64,000 nucleotides of DNA from Vulgatibacter sp035565615 (GTDB lineage Bacteria; Myxococcota; Myxococcia; Myxococcales; Vulgatibacteraceae): positions 9,559-73,558 of the forward strand of contig DATMSB010000125.1 in the NCBI GenBank assembly GCA_035565615.1, in the 5' to 3' direction. This document shows, in pieces, positions 31,601 to 43,373 of this stretch. The position numbers were made by a program, and so were the translations under genes. Within the stretch, counting starts at the first letter, position 1, and each line of letters opens with the position of its first letter. Below the pieces are notes generated by a model that saw nothing but the letters and a program-made list of their open reading frames with translations, did no database searches and was not told the origin of the DNA.

Positions 31601-34600
31601 CTACTTCATGCGGAAGAGGATCGACTGTCCCGGCCGGATGGCCGCCTGCCGGAAGAAGGCCGTGAAGTTCTCGGAGCGATCCCGGCTCTCCAGCCCGGTC
31701 CAGGCCTCGCGGCCGGTGGCGGAGGCCCAGGGCCCGCTCTCGTTGGCGTCGCTGAACGCGATCACCACGTCACCGCCCGACCAGAGCTGGACCTGGAGGG
31801 TGACGACGTCACGGCCGCAGCGGCGGTAGTCGCTCCACTGGAGGATCGTGACGGTCTCTCCGCCGATCTCCTGCTGGTCGTACCGGAACCTCATCGCGGC
31901 GTTGGTGCAGCCGAGGTCGTCCCAGAGCGCGAGGACGAGCGGACCCGTCGGGCTGCTGGTACCGGTCCTGGGCAGCGCGGACGGCGCGAAGTGCCCGTTG
32001 CCCGGCGACGTGGCCGAGAACGAGACGTAGCCGTTCGAGTTCGCCCAGAGCTTCGTGACCGTCTCCCCGTAGAAGGGCATGGAGAAGGGTACCGGGATCT
32101 CGGCGGTCGATCCGTCGCCGTGCAAGCTGCTGAGGACGATCCCGGAGCTCGTGAGGTCGATGAAGGGGACGGAGGAGTACTTGTCGAGGGAGTAGAAGGC
32201 GTTCACGCACCCGTCGCCCATCTCGCCGGGGCTCGGCGCTCCGGTGCACCACGAGTCGGCGTCGTCGTGCGAGCCCACGCCGACCTGGACGAACGATCCG
32301 TCGAGGCTCAGGGAGGAGCCATCCACCGGATGGTTCCAGGACGCGTCCCAGGTCACCGACGCGATCGGCGCCGTGGGCGAGGCCGCGAGCGAGAGGGTGT
32401 CGCCGGTCGGATCGAACGGCAGCCCGGCGCCGAAGACGTAGTCCGGCGGGAAGCCGACCGTCGCCGAGGCGGCGAGGGTGGCGAAGCCGCCCGGCGGCAC
32501 GACGAGGGGACCGGCGATGGTGTGGCTGCCGCCGTCGGTCGTGATCGTCCAGCCGTCGAGATCCACGGAGGCCCCGGTGGCGTTCTTGACCTCGAACCAC
32601 TCGCCGCCCGGACCGCCCGCGGGATCGACCACGAGCTCGGTGATCGTCACGCTGCCCGGCTCGAGTACCTCGATCGGAACGACCGAGCACTCCTTGTACC
32701 CGTCGAGGGTGGCGCAGAGTAGGTAGGTGGCGGAGGTGCGCGGCGTGATGGTGGCGCTGCCGGCGGCGCTCCAGGGGTAGACGAAGGTGCGATTGGCCAG
32801 CCCACCACCCGGGAAGACCACATTGGCCGCGGCGCTGCTGGAGCCGCCGAAGTGGAGGGTGCGGCCGATGGTGCCGGTGGGATCCTGGTAGCCGATGGTG
32901 GCGCTGGATCCCATCGCCTCGTTCACGCAGTCGTCCGGCTCGCAGGAGGTCGACGAGGGCGTCGCGGGAGGCGCCATCGTCCCGTACCGGTACTCGAACC
33001 GGCCGTCCGAGTGGAGGACGACCATGAAGTTCAGGTCGTACTCGGCGGTGTTGCTGGACGCCGTCAAGGAGCTGATCTTCGACCACTGCACCACGTAGGT
33101 GTCGGGATCCACCTGCAGGCCGTAGACCCGCCCGGAGGTCCGGGTGTGGAGGTCGTCCCAGAACGGAGCCAGGTGCACCGTCCGGTTGGTGGAGTCGGTG
33201 GTCGGGATCACCGCGTTCGAGGCCCGGGTCGCGGTGGACGCCGTGTCGAAGGAGATCCACCCGTTGACGCTGACCACCATCGTGGTCCGGGGCGTCCCCA
33301 TGTAGGGGAACTCGAACCCGGGCTGGAAGGTCACGGTGGCCCGGTCGTCGTCCAATCCTCCGAGGTGGAGGACCTCCACGTTCGGATCCTGGGAGATGTC
33401 GAGGTCCGCGAAGGACGTGCCCGCGCCCGAGACCTCGACGAGCGGCCCCTCCGTCATCAGATCGCCCGCGGTGTGGGTGGCGACGGTCCAGGTGAGGGTC
33501 GAGGACTCACCGGGCAGCAGGGCCTCCTGGGACGCAGCGAGCGACACCTCGACGTTGCGCGCCTCGACCTCGACGGTGCGGGTCTTGACGCGGCCGAACG
33601 AGCTGAGGCTGAGCGTGTAGGTGGTCTTGTCCTGGAGCACGTCCACGTGGCTGCCGGTGAAGTCGGTGATGGGGATGACGGTGTCCGTCCCGTCGACCGT
33701 GGCCACCAGCGAGATGGCGTCACCGCCGGCGGTGTCCCAGCTCAGGGTCACCGGCTGGTTCGGCACCACCGACGAGGCGTCGGCGTTGAAGGACTTGATC
33801 GTCCATCCGGCATCCACGACCACCGGCTCCGTGCACTCGAAGAGCGTGCCCGAGATGGCACAGATCCGATAGGAGGTGCGGTCGGTGGGGTTCACCACCA
33901 CGCTTCCCCCAGCCGACTGAGGCGAGAACCGGAAGGCCCGGTTGCTGAGGCCGCCGGCGACCGGGAAGTTGCTCGCGCCGTTGGAGGTCCCGCCGAAGTG
34001 CACCAGGTGCCCGGCGACGCCGGTGGGCTCCTGATAGCCGATGGTGGCGCTGGCGCCGTTCGCCTCGTTCACGCAGGTGTTCGGGTGGCAGCTCGAGCTG
34101 GTGTCGGTGCCCGAGAGCCCCTCCATCGTGCCGTAGGCGTAGGTGAACGAGCCGTCGGCGTGGAGCACGATCTGGAAGTTGAGGTTGTGGAACATCGAGG
34201 TCGACGAGCCGCTCCACATGCTCATGTTCGACCACTGGAACACGTAGTCCGTGCCCACCGGGGCGGCGTGCACGCGGCCGTTGGTCCTCGTGCCGAGGTC
34301 GTCCCAGAACGCCGCGAGGTGGACCTTCTTCTCGGTCGTCGACGGGAGCGCCACGTTGCCGGACGTGGTCGACGCCCCGGACTGGAAGGAGAGGAAACCG
34401 TCGGTCGAGACGCGGACCTGGGTCTGCTCGGTCCCGAAGTAGTCGAAGGTGAAGCCATCCGCGAACACGTGGTCGACGACCTTCGTGTCCTCGGAGGCGC
34501 CGATCAGCTCGACCGCATCGGGCAGGCCAGAGATGTCCGTGTACCCGACGGTGCCCGAGACCTCGGTCATCGGCGTCGTGAGGACGAAGTCGCCGCCCGA

Positions 34601-37600
34601 GAGCATGCTCGCGGTCCAGGTCAGGGTGACCGGATCGCCGGGGTTCGCGACCGCGGTCGAGGGCGTCAGCGTGAGATCGAACTGCCGCACGTCGACCGTC
34701 CGGGTCGCGGTGACGGTCTGCCTCAGGAAGTCGTTCCAGATCTCGAGGGTGTAGGTGGCCGTCTCCTCGGGCGAGTAGGGGAACGTCCCGGCGGCGATGC
34801 CGACCGTGGAGTCGTCGACGAGCATGTCGCTCCCCTTCTTGAGCACGAGGGCGTCGGCGCCGGTCGTGGTCCACGAGAACTCGACGGCCTCGTTCCAGTC
34901 GATCGAGTCGTCGTCGACCTCGAACGAGTCGATCTTGAACTCGGCCTCGACCCGGACCGTCTCGCAGGTCCGGTAGCCGCCCTGGTTCACGCAGACCGTG
35001 TAGTCACCCGACGCGCGAGGGGTGAAGGTCGCCACGCCGTTGGCCCCGGGGAGGTCGTACCGGAAGGTCCGATTGCTGAGGCCGCCGGGGAACGCGGGGT
35101 TGCCGTCGGCGTTCGACGTGCCGCCGAAGTGGTGCGTGTAGCCGGCGGTCCCGGTCGTGTTCTGGTAGCCGATGGTGGCGCTGGAGCCGTTCGCCTCGTT
35201 CGTGCAGTCGTCGGGGTAGCAGCTCGTCGACGGGGTGGTCCGCGGCGCCATCGTCCCGTACCGGTACTCGAAGGACCCGTCCGCGTGGAGGACGACCTGG
35301 AAGTTCAGGTTCCACTCGTCCGAGTTCGACGAGCCGGTGGTCGGGCTCATCGTCGACCACTGGATCATGTAGTCCGCGCCGACCTTGGCGGCGTAGATCC
35401 GCCCGTTCGATCGGGTGTGGAGGTCGTCCCAGAACGGCGCCAGGTGCACCCTGCGCTCGCTCGAGCCGTCCGCGGGGAAGGGCACGTTGTTGGCGACGGT
35501 CGTCGTGCTGGTGTCGAACGAGAGGTAGCCGTCGGGCGAGACGCGGACCGAGGTCCGCTCGGCCCCGTCGAAGGGGAAGGTGAATCCGTCGGCGAAGACG
35601 TGGCTGGTCACCGTGGTATCGGTGCCGCTGCCGCGCAGGGTGACGACGTCGGGGAGCTGGCTGATGTCCTCGAAGGGGGCCGTCCCCGAGACGTCCTCCA
35701 CCATCTCGAGGAAGGGGACCTCCACGGTCACGGGGCCGCCGTTCAGCGAGGTCGCCGCCCACGCGATCGTGACCGGGGTGCCAGGGTGCACGACGGTCGC
35801 CGAGGGCGTGAGGGTCACCGTCGCGGTGCGGACCACGACCGTGAGCGTCTCGGTGCGGGTGCCGAAGAGCGTGTTCTCGATCTCCAGCTCGTAGGTGGTG
35901 GTCTCCTGCGGGGTGAGCGTGACGCTGTCCTCGTCGAGGTCGATCGTCGGGGGAAGGGCCACCTCCACGCCGTTGGCGAAAATGCGCAGCGCGTCCGCGT
36001 CGCCCGTCACCCAGGAGAGAGTCACGGGATCGTTGAGGTCGATCTCGTCAGCGCTGGCGGTGAACGACATGATCCCGAAGTCCGCGGAGACTATGGTCAC
36101 CTCGGCGTCGGCGGAGACCGTGTGGCCCAGGGCGCCCGTCGCGATCACCGTATAGGTCTTGGGCCCGCCGGTCGACTCGCTGAGCACGCAGCTCCCGGAG
36201 GCGATCTGGCCGGCCGCCGCGGTGCAACGCGTCGTCCCCGTCTGATCTTCGACGACGACCGCGGTGGCGTTCTGCGTCGTCCAGGAGAGGGTGAAGTCCT
36301 GGTTGCGGACCGCCGACTCGGGAGCGGTCGCGGTGGCGGCTGCCCGGGGATGGACCTCGACGGTGATGGTCTCCGAGTCGGAGCCCTGGGCATTCCTGGC
36401 GGTCAGGGTCACGGACCGATTCGTGGGCCCGGCGCCGCCCAGGGGCGACCAGGCGTAGCTGCCGTTGGGGGCCAGGGAAGGCGGGACCTCGTAGCGGAAG
36501 CTGCGGTTCTGCAGCCCGCCCGAGACGGCGGTGTTGTGGCTGAACACGTGGTACGAGGTCCGGCCGGGGAGCATGTAGCCGATGGTGGCGCCGTTGCCGT
36601 CGACCCTCTCCTGGGCCGCCGAGATGGCCTGCATGGTCCCGTACCGGTACTCGAACGTACCGTCGGGGCGCAGCAGGATCTCGAAGTTCATGTTCGCCGT
36701 CGACGTGGGGAATTCGATGCTCTTCCACTGAATGGCGAAGAAATCGCCGCGGGTGTCCGACCCCGTCCCGTACCAGATGTCGCTCGCGGCGGTGTCCTGG
36801 GCCTGCAGGTCGTCCCAGAACACGGCCATGTGGACCCAGGACTTCGAGGTGGTCGCGAGGTTGTCGTTCGAGAAGCTCGTCTGGCTGCTCGCGTCCCAGT
36901 GCATGTCGAAGCCCAGCAGGCCGTTGGACCAGACCATCAGCTCTTCACGATCCTCGCCGCCGAAGGGGAAGGTGAAGCCTGCGGGGAAGGTGATCACGCC
37001 CTGCCCCTCGTCACCGGTCGGGCAGGACGAGCACCAGTTGTGGGTCATGACGGCCTTCGTGCCTCCGTTCGCGGAGACGTCGAAGAAGGGCTCGCTGGTC
37101 TCGGAGAAGACGTATCCGGCGAGGATGTCGAGCGAGACGTTGTCCGCCTTGCGGGTGGTCCACTCGAGGAGGACCTCGTCGCCCGCGACCACCCCGATCG
37201 TCGGGGGAGCGGGCGGCTCCGGGTAGGCGGGGGGCGTCGCGTCGAAGGTCAGGATCTCGGCGGGCTGCAGCGTCACCGTGACCTCGGCCTCGGCCGTCAT
37301 CGCCAGCCCGTTGGTGGCGACGATCCGATAGGTGGTCTCGGCGGTGGGCCCGTTGGCGACGAACGAGCCGGCCGCCCGCTCGTCCTCGGGGACGGAGTGG
37401 AGCAGGACGTCCGTCGCGTCCGGCACGACCTCGAAGATCTCGAGGCTCTGGTCGGCGTTCGTCGAGACCCAGGAGAGGGTCACGCCGCTGTGGACGTCGT
37501 CGTCGTAGACGAGGGGATCGGCGTCGATGCTCACCCCGGGGACGCCGTGCACGCGCACCGTCTCCGACCGGGTGGCCGGCGTCGAGGACGCGGCGGAGGT

Positions 37601-39724
37601 GGAGGCCGTGAAGGTGAACGCGTACTCGCCGGTCTCGTTCAAGGTGAACTGGGTCGTGCCCGCGCTGCCGGCGGGGAGGTCATACGGCCCGCCCCGATCG
37701 GCGGTGAGCGAGAGCGTCGGCTCGTTCCCGTCCGGGTCCGGCGTCGCGGACCAGCTCACCACGATCGGCGTGCCCTGGAGGAGGGCGGTGGGGGCGATGG
37801 AGAACATGGCGATCCCCGGGCCGGTGCTCGCCTTCACGGTGACGGTCTGGGTCGCGGTCTGGCCGGAGAGGTTCTCCACCTCGAGGGTGAAGGTGACGAG
37901 GCCCTCCTCGGAGAGGACGATCGGCGCGGTCTGGCCGCCGTCGACCTCGGACCGGATCGAGGTGGTGTGCACCTCGCCGTCGGCCGTCGAGATCGCCAGC
38001 GTCGAGGCGCCCAGGGTCTCCCAGGAGAGGATCACGCTCTCGCCGACCCACACGTGGAGGTCCGAGGCGTCGAAGTCCAGGATCTGGGGCTGCCCGACGG
38101 TTACGCTGGTGGCGCCCGTGTCGGTGTCGAGGGCGTCGTTGTACGCCACGATCTCGAAGTTGGCGGAGACCTGGAGGGTCACGGTGACGGAGCCGCTCGG
38201 ATCGTGGGGCCCCTCGATCTCGACGCCGTCGTGGAAGATCTCGACGTGGGTCGCGTCGGAGGTGGTCCAGGAGAGCAGGACCTCCTCACCGGGGCCGACG
38301 TAGCCCGGGAGCGCCTGGAAGTCCTCGACGACGGGGAGCGGCACCGCGCGGACGTCCACCGTCCGGCTCGCCGTACCGGCGGTGTTGCGCGCGGTCAGGG
38401 TGAAGGTGGTGTCGGCGTCGATCGCCACGTCGATCGTCCCCTCGGGGGCGACCTCGTCGAGCTCGATGGGGCCGGTGGTGTCGCCGACGAGCTCGAGCTC
38501 GTCCGCGCGGGCGACGCCACTCCACGACAGGGTCACGGTGGCGCTGCCGTCCACCAGGCTGACGACGTCGCGATCGGCGGTGAACGAGCCGATGACCGGA
38601 TCGACGACCACCTCGATCTGAATCTCGCTCTGCGCGGTGAGGTTCCCGCTCCTGGCGAGGATGCGGAAGGTCCCCTCGGCGCCCATGGGCAGGGTCGCCA
38701 TCCCCTCGAGGGCCTCGTCGCCGGTGAAGGTGACGGCCTCGCCGTCGAGGTTCGAGATCTCGACCTCGAGGGCGCCGCCCGTCCTCCAGGTGAGCTCCTT
38801 CGAATCGCCCACGGCGGCGGGCGACGGGTCCGTCGCCTCGAAGGCGAGGATCGCCGGCGTCACCTGGACGGACGCGCTGACCTTGGTCTCCTTGCCGCCG
38901 GCGCCGACGGCGGTGAGCCAGTAGGTGGTCGAGGCGGCGGGCTGGACCGTCAGGCTGCCCTGGACCTCGAACGGACCGCCCTCGAGCTCGTTTCCTGCGG
39001 CGTCGGCGAGCGTCACCGACGCGGCGTCCGTGGTCTCCCAGGTCAGCGTCGCCTCGTCGCCGAAGGCGATGAGGTCGGGCGCGATCGAGAGGGAGGCCTC
39101 CGGGGCGCCCTTCAGCTTCACGGTCAGGCTCCGGCCGTCGCTCTCGGCGCCCCGCTCGGCCACCAGCGTGAAGGTCTCCGTCCCCTCGACCATCACCGTG
39201 ACGGAGCCCTCCTCGGCGGCCGCGGTGCCGAGCTCGACCTCGACACCGCCGCCGCGGGTGATCCGCACCGCGTCGGCGTTCCGGGTCTTCCAGGAGAGGG
39301 TCACCTCGCCGGGATCGTCCAGCTCCTCGGGGTCGGCAAAGAAGGAGATCACCGCAGGGGCGTCACCGATGATGCGGACGGTCTTCTCGCTCGTGGCCTC
39401 GTCGCCGCCGGCGCCGGTGGCGACCAGGACGAAGAGGGTCTCCTCCGAGACCTCGACCGTGACCGAGCCCTGGGACGGCACGGCGTCGCCCAGCTCGATC
39501 GGCTCGCCGTTGGCGGTCAGTCGGATGGCGGCTGCGTTCCTGGTCTCCCAGGACGCCGTCACCGTCTCCCCGGCCTTCACGGCCTCGGGGGCCACCTCGA
39601 ACGAGACGATGGCGGCCGCGTCCGGCAGGACCGGTTCCGGCTCCTTCTCCGACGAACCACACGCGGACAGCACCGTCGAGAGCGCCGCCAGGATGCTCAA
39701 AGACCACCTATTCAGAGGATTCAT
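31601..39724 (-). CDS. Giant surface lipoprotein with Ig-like, nidogen-like and lamin-tail-like modules
   Basis: 2707 residues from ATG 39724 (AGGGG upstream). The start is a lipoprotein signal peptide with lipobox LSAC (Cys22), so it should be anchored in the outer membrane or surface. The first third is a string of about 80-90-residue Ig-like domains repeating phrases such as VTLSWKT-RNAD and FTLVA. Then come four large nidogen-like modules (about 36440-37130, 35000-35730, 33890-34600, 32760-33440) sharing FADGFTFPF, VSPDGYLSF, RVHLAPFWDDL and NLNFQVVLHADGSFEYRYGTM, each with a Cys pair. A lamin-tail-like domain (TITELVVDPAGG… GEWFEVKN, about 32205-32655) and a fifth, shorter nidogen-like module end the protein. 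The function is unknown; adhesion or prey contact is inference. A weak promoter (TTGACC 39798-39803, TGTTAC 39774-39779) precedes it. Confidence 0.9.
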   Translation of the reverse strand: MNPLNRWSLSILAALSTVLSACGSSEKEPEPVLPDAAAIVSFEVAPEAVKAGETVTASWETRNAAAIRLTANGEPIELGDAVPSQGSVTVEVSEETLFVLVATGAGGDEATSEKTVRIIGDAPAVISFFADPEELDDPGEVTLSWKTRNADAVRITRGGGVEVELGTAAAEEGSVTVMVEGTETFTLVAERGAESDGRSLTVKLKGAPEASLSIAPDLIAFGDEATLTWETTDAASVTLADAAGNELEGGPFEVQGSLTVQPAASTTYWLTAVGAGGKETKVSASVQVTPAILAFEATDPSPAAVGDSKELTWRTGGALEVEISNLDGEAVTFTGDEALEGMATLPMGAEGTFRILARSGNLTAQSEIQIEVVVDPVIGSFTADRDVVSLVDGSATVTLSWSGVARADELELVGDTTGPIELDEVAPEGTIDVAIDADTTFTLTARNTAGTASRTVDVRAVPLPVVEDFQALPGYVGPGEEVLLSWTTSDATHVEIFHDGVEIEGPHDPSGSVTVTLQVSANFEIVAYNDALDTDTGATSVTVGQPQILDFDASDLHVWVGESVILSWETLGASTLAISTADGEVHTTSIRSEVDGGQTAPIVLSEEGLVTFTLEVENLSGQTATQTVTVKASTGPGIAMFSIAPTALLQGTPIVVSWSATPDPDGNEPTLSLTADRGGPYDLPAGSAGTTQFTLNETGEYAFTFTASTSAASSTPATRSETVRVHGVPGVSIDADPLVYDDDVHSGVTLSWVSTNADQSLEIFEVVPDATDVLLHSVPEDERAAGSFVANGPTAETTYRIVATNGLAMTAEAEVTVTLQPAEILTFDATPPAYPEPPAPPTIGVVAGDEVLLEWTTRKADNVSLDILAGYVFSETSEPFFDVSANGGTKAVMTHNWCSSCPTGDEGQGVITFPAGFTFPFGGEDREELMVWSNGLLGFDMHWDASSQTSFSNDNLATTSKSWVHMAVFWDDLQAQDTAASDIWYGTGSDTRGDFFAIQWKSIEFPTSTANMNFEILLRPDGTFEYRYGTMQAISAAQERVDGNGATIGYMLPGRTSYHVFSHNTAVSGGLQNRSFRYEVPPSLAPNGSYAWSPLGGAGPTNRSVTLTARNAQGSDSETITVEVHPRAAATATAPESAVRNQDFTLSWTTQNATAVVVEDQTGTTRCTAAAGQIASGSCVLSESTGGPKTYTVIATGALGHTVSADAEVTIVSADFGIMSFTASADEIDLNDPVTLSWVTGDADALRIFANGVEVALPPTIDLDEDSVTLTPQETTTYELEIENTLFGTRTETLTVVVRTATVTLTPSATVVHPGTPVTIAWAATSLNGGPVTVEVPFLEMVEDVSGTAPFEDISQLPDVVTLRGSGTDTTVTSHVFADGFTFPFDGAERTSVRVSPDGYLSFDTSTTTVANNVPFPADGSSERRVHLAPFWDDLHTRSNGRIYAAKVGADYMIQWSTMSPTTGSSNSDEWNLNFQVVLHADGSFEYRYGTMAPRTTPSTSCYPDDCTNEANGSSATIGYQNTTGTAGYTHHFGGTSNADGNPAFPGGLSNRTFRYDLPGANGVATFTPRASGDYTVCVNQGGYRTCETVRVEAEFKIDSFEVDDDSIDWNEAVEFSWTTTGADALVLKKGSDMLVDDSTVGIAAGTFPYSPEETATYTLEIWNDFLRQTVTATRTVDVRQFDLTLTPSTAVANPGDPVTLTWTASMLSGGDFVLTTPMTEVSGTVGYTDISGLPDAVELIGASEDTKVVDHVFADGFTFDYFGTEQTQVRVSTDGFLSFQSGASTTSGNVALPSTTEKKVHLAAFWDDLGTRTNGRVHAAPVGTDYVFQWSNMSMWSGSSTSMFHNLNFQIVLHADGSFTYAYGTMEGLSGTDTSSSCHPNTCVNEANGASATIGYQEPTGVAGHLVHFGGTSNGASNFPVAGGLSNRAFRFSPQSAGGSVVVNPTDRTSYRICAISGTLFECTEPVVVDAGWTIKSFNADASSVVPNQPVTLSWDTAGGDAISLVATVDGTDTVIPITDFTGSHVDVLQDKTTYTLSLSSFGRVKTRTVEVEARNVEVSLAASQEALLPGESSTLTWTVATHTAGDLMTEGPLVEVSGAGTSFADLDISQDPNVEVLHLGGLDDDRATVTFQPGFEFPYMGTPRTTMVVSVNGWISFDTASTATRASNAVIPTTDSTNRTVHLAPFWDDLHTRTSGRVYGLQVDPDTYVVQWSKISSLTASSNTAEYDLNFMVVLHSDGRFEYRYGTMAPPATPSSTSCEPDDCVNEAMGSSATIGYQDPTGTIGRTLHFGGSSSAAANVVFPGGGLANRTFVYPWSAAGSATITPRTSATYLLCATLDGYKECSVVPIEVLEPGSVTITELVVDPAGGPGGEWFEVKNATGASVDLDGWTITTDGGSHTIAGPLVVPPGGFATLAASATVGFPPDYVFGAGLPFDPTGDTLSLAASPTAPIASVTWDASWNHPVDGSSLSLDGSFVQVGVGSHDDADSWCTGAPSPGEMGDGCVNAFYSLDKYSSVPFIDLTSSGIVLSSLHGDGSTAEIPVPFSMPFYGETVTKLWANSNGYVSFSATSPGNGHFAPSALPRTGTSSPTGPLVLALWDDLGCTNAAMRFRYDQQEIGGETVTILQWSDYRRCGRDVVTLQVQLWSGGDVVIAFSDANESGPWASATGREAWTGLESRDRSENFTAFFRQAAIRPGQSILFRMK
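32205..37130 (-). repeat. Repeated Ig/nidogen-like modules inside the giant lipoprotein
   Basis: Four modules of about 700 bases recur in the order A (36440-37130), B (35000-35730), C (33890-34600), D (32760-33440), separated by Ig-like domains. B is also the module kept in the downstream pseudogene. Modules share the wall of the core phrases but differ at many residues, so they arose by old internal duplication and are substrates for recombination. Confidence 0.75.
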
Positions 39725-39902
39725 CCAATTGACCCCTGTCAGGGAACAAACAGTTTGGGTTTCAACCTGACGAGTAACAACCATTTCCCGTGGCGAGGGT
39801 CAACGCTCACCTCCATCTTGGGGGTCCAAATGTAGGATGAGCAACCACATCCGCCCGGAGGGCTCTCGTCGCCCGGGTCCGGGCGCGAGAGGACACTCGA
39901 AA

Positions 39903-39939
39903 GACGGCGCCGCCCTCGGCACGGGGCCGGGGCGGCGTC
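39903..39939 (-). terminator. Terminator-like hairpin after purL
   Basis: GCCGCCC (39909-39915) pairs with GGGCGGC (39930-39936), extended by GAC/GTC after a 3-base bulge, with CTTTCG following on the minus strand. It lies 57 bases past the purL stop and separates the purine operon from the lipoprotein gene. Confidence 0.55.
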
Positions 39940-39995
39940 ACGCCTGCGGAGGGTCGATGGGGGTCGGCCCCTCCCGTCGCGATGGGGGCGGCGCG

Positions 39996-42251
<2,256 letters not shown>

Positions 42252-42268
42252 CTTTGACTCCTTGAAAA

Positions 42269-42952
42269 TCAGCTACCGATCAGGGCTTCGAAGATCCGCC
42301 TGCCGTCCTCGCCGCCGAGGACGCTCTCCGCGAGGCGCTCGGGGTGGGGCATCATCCCCAGGACGTTGCGGCGGGCGTTGACGATGCCGGCGATCCCGTT
42401 GCGCGAGCCGTTGGGGTTGGCGGCGTCGGTGGCGTTCCCCGCCTCGTCGACGTAGCGGAAGACGACCCGCCCCTCTCCCTCCAGGCGCGCGAGCTCGTCG
42501 TCCGGCAGGTAGTAGTTGCCCTCCGCGTGGGCGATCGGGATCCGCAGCACCGTTCCCTCCTCGATCCCGCGGGTGAAGGGGGTGTCGGCGTTCTCCACCC
42601 GGAGGTGTACGTCCTGGCAGACGAACTTGAGGGATCGGTTCCGCAGCATCGCGCCGGGGAGGAGGCCCAACTCCAGGGCGATCTGGAAGCCGTTGCAGAT
42701 CCCGAGCACCTTGCCGCCCCGCCCGGCGAAGGCCACCACCTCCTCCATCACCGGCGCCGTCTTCGCGATGGCGCCGCTGCGGAGGTAGTCGCCATAGGAG
42801 AAGCCGCCGGGGATGATGACGCAGTCGAGGCCCGAGAGGTCACGCTCCTTGTGCCAGACGTGCCTCGCCTCCTGGCCGAGCACCTCCGTCACCACGTGGA
42901 GGGCGTCGTAGTCGCAGTTGGAGCCGGGAAAGACGACGATGCCGAAGCGCAC
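42269..42952 (-). CDS. purQ: Phosphoribosylformylglycinamidine synthase glutaminase subunit
   Basis: 227 residues, the usual size. Class I glutamine amidotransferase that supplies ammonia to PurL. The nucleophile Cys is in GKVLGICNGFQ, and MMPHPERLAE carries the catalytic His and Glu. Start ATG 42952 lies nine bases after the purS stop. Confidence 0.97.
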   Translation of the reverse strand: MRFGIVVFPGSNCDYDALHVVTEVLGQEARHVWHKERDLSGLDCVIIPGGFSYGDYLRSGAIAKTAPVMEEVVAFAGRGGKVLGICNGFQIALELGLLPGAMLRNRSLKFVCQDVHLRVENADTPFTRGIEEGTVLRIPIAHAEGNYYLPDDELARLEGEGRVVFRYVDEAGNATDAANPNGSRNGIAGIVNARRNVLGMMPHPERLAESVLGGEDGRRIFEALIGS

Positions 42953-42961
42953 GAGTTCCTC

Positions 42962-43207
42962 CTAGGCGCCGATGATCTCGATGCGGTAGTCCTCGATCAC
43001 CGTGTTCGCGAGGAGCCTCTTGCACATCTCGTCGATGCGCGCCCGGGCCGCCTCCGGGGATCCGTCCTCGAGCTTCAGCTCGATGAACTTGCCGAGGCGC
43101 ACGTCCTTCACCTCGTCGAAGCCCATGGTGCCGAGCGAGCGGGCGACCGCCTTGCCCTGGGGGTCGAGCACCCCCTGCTTGAGCGTAACGTAGACGCGAG
43201 CCTGCAT
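42962..43207 (-). CDS. purS: Phosphoribosylformylglycinamidine synthase subunit PurS
   Basis: 81 residues, typical for the dimer that joins PurL and PurQ. The sequence opens with ARVYVTLKQGVLDPQGKAV, a family hallmark, and contains VRLGKFIELKL. Start ATG 43207 has AGAGGAGGAGG upstream. It leads the purS-purQ-purL operon. Confidence 0.95.
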   Translation of the reverse strand: MQARVYVTLKQGVLDPQGKAVARSLGTMGFDEVKDVRLGKFIELKLEDGSPEAARARIDEMCKRLLANTVIEDYRIEIIGA

Positions 43208-43292
43208 CCGTCGCCTCCTCCTCTGTTGGCGTGGCCCGGCTCCTTGCCCCGTTTCGGGTCGGAGAGGGCCGATCCCGGGCGTTCGCGGCGGG

Positions 43293-43321
43293 CCTATAGC
43301 ACGGACCTCGGGGCATGCGAA
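43293..43321 (-). promoter_or_regulatory. Promoter of the purSQL operon
   Basis: -35 TTCGCA (43321-43316), 17-base spacer, -10 TATAGG (43298-43293) on the minus strand, about 85 bases before the purS ATG. No purine-riboswitch-like or PurR-box-like sequence was recognised in the leader. Confidence 0.5.
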
Positions 43322-43373
43322 GGGGCAATCGGGCCCTCGCCGCCGGGTTGGGATATGCTGGTCGCACCCAAGG

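Noticed and set aside
32852..39835. A + strand open frame of 2327 codons opposite the giant lipoprotein
   Set aside because: It is the antisense shadow of a GC3-biased gene; it has no signal, domains or ribosome site, and the minus frame has a lipobox and clear repeats.
43208..43373. Possible purine riboswitch before purS
   Set aside because: No conserved purine-aptamer core was found; only an ordinary promoter is visible.
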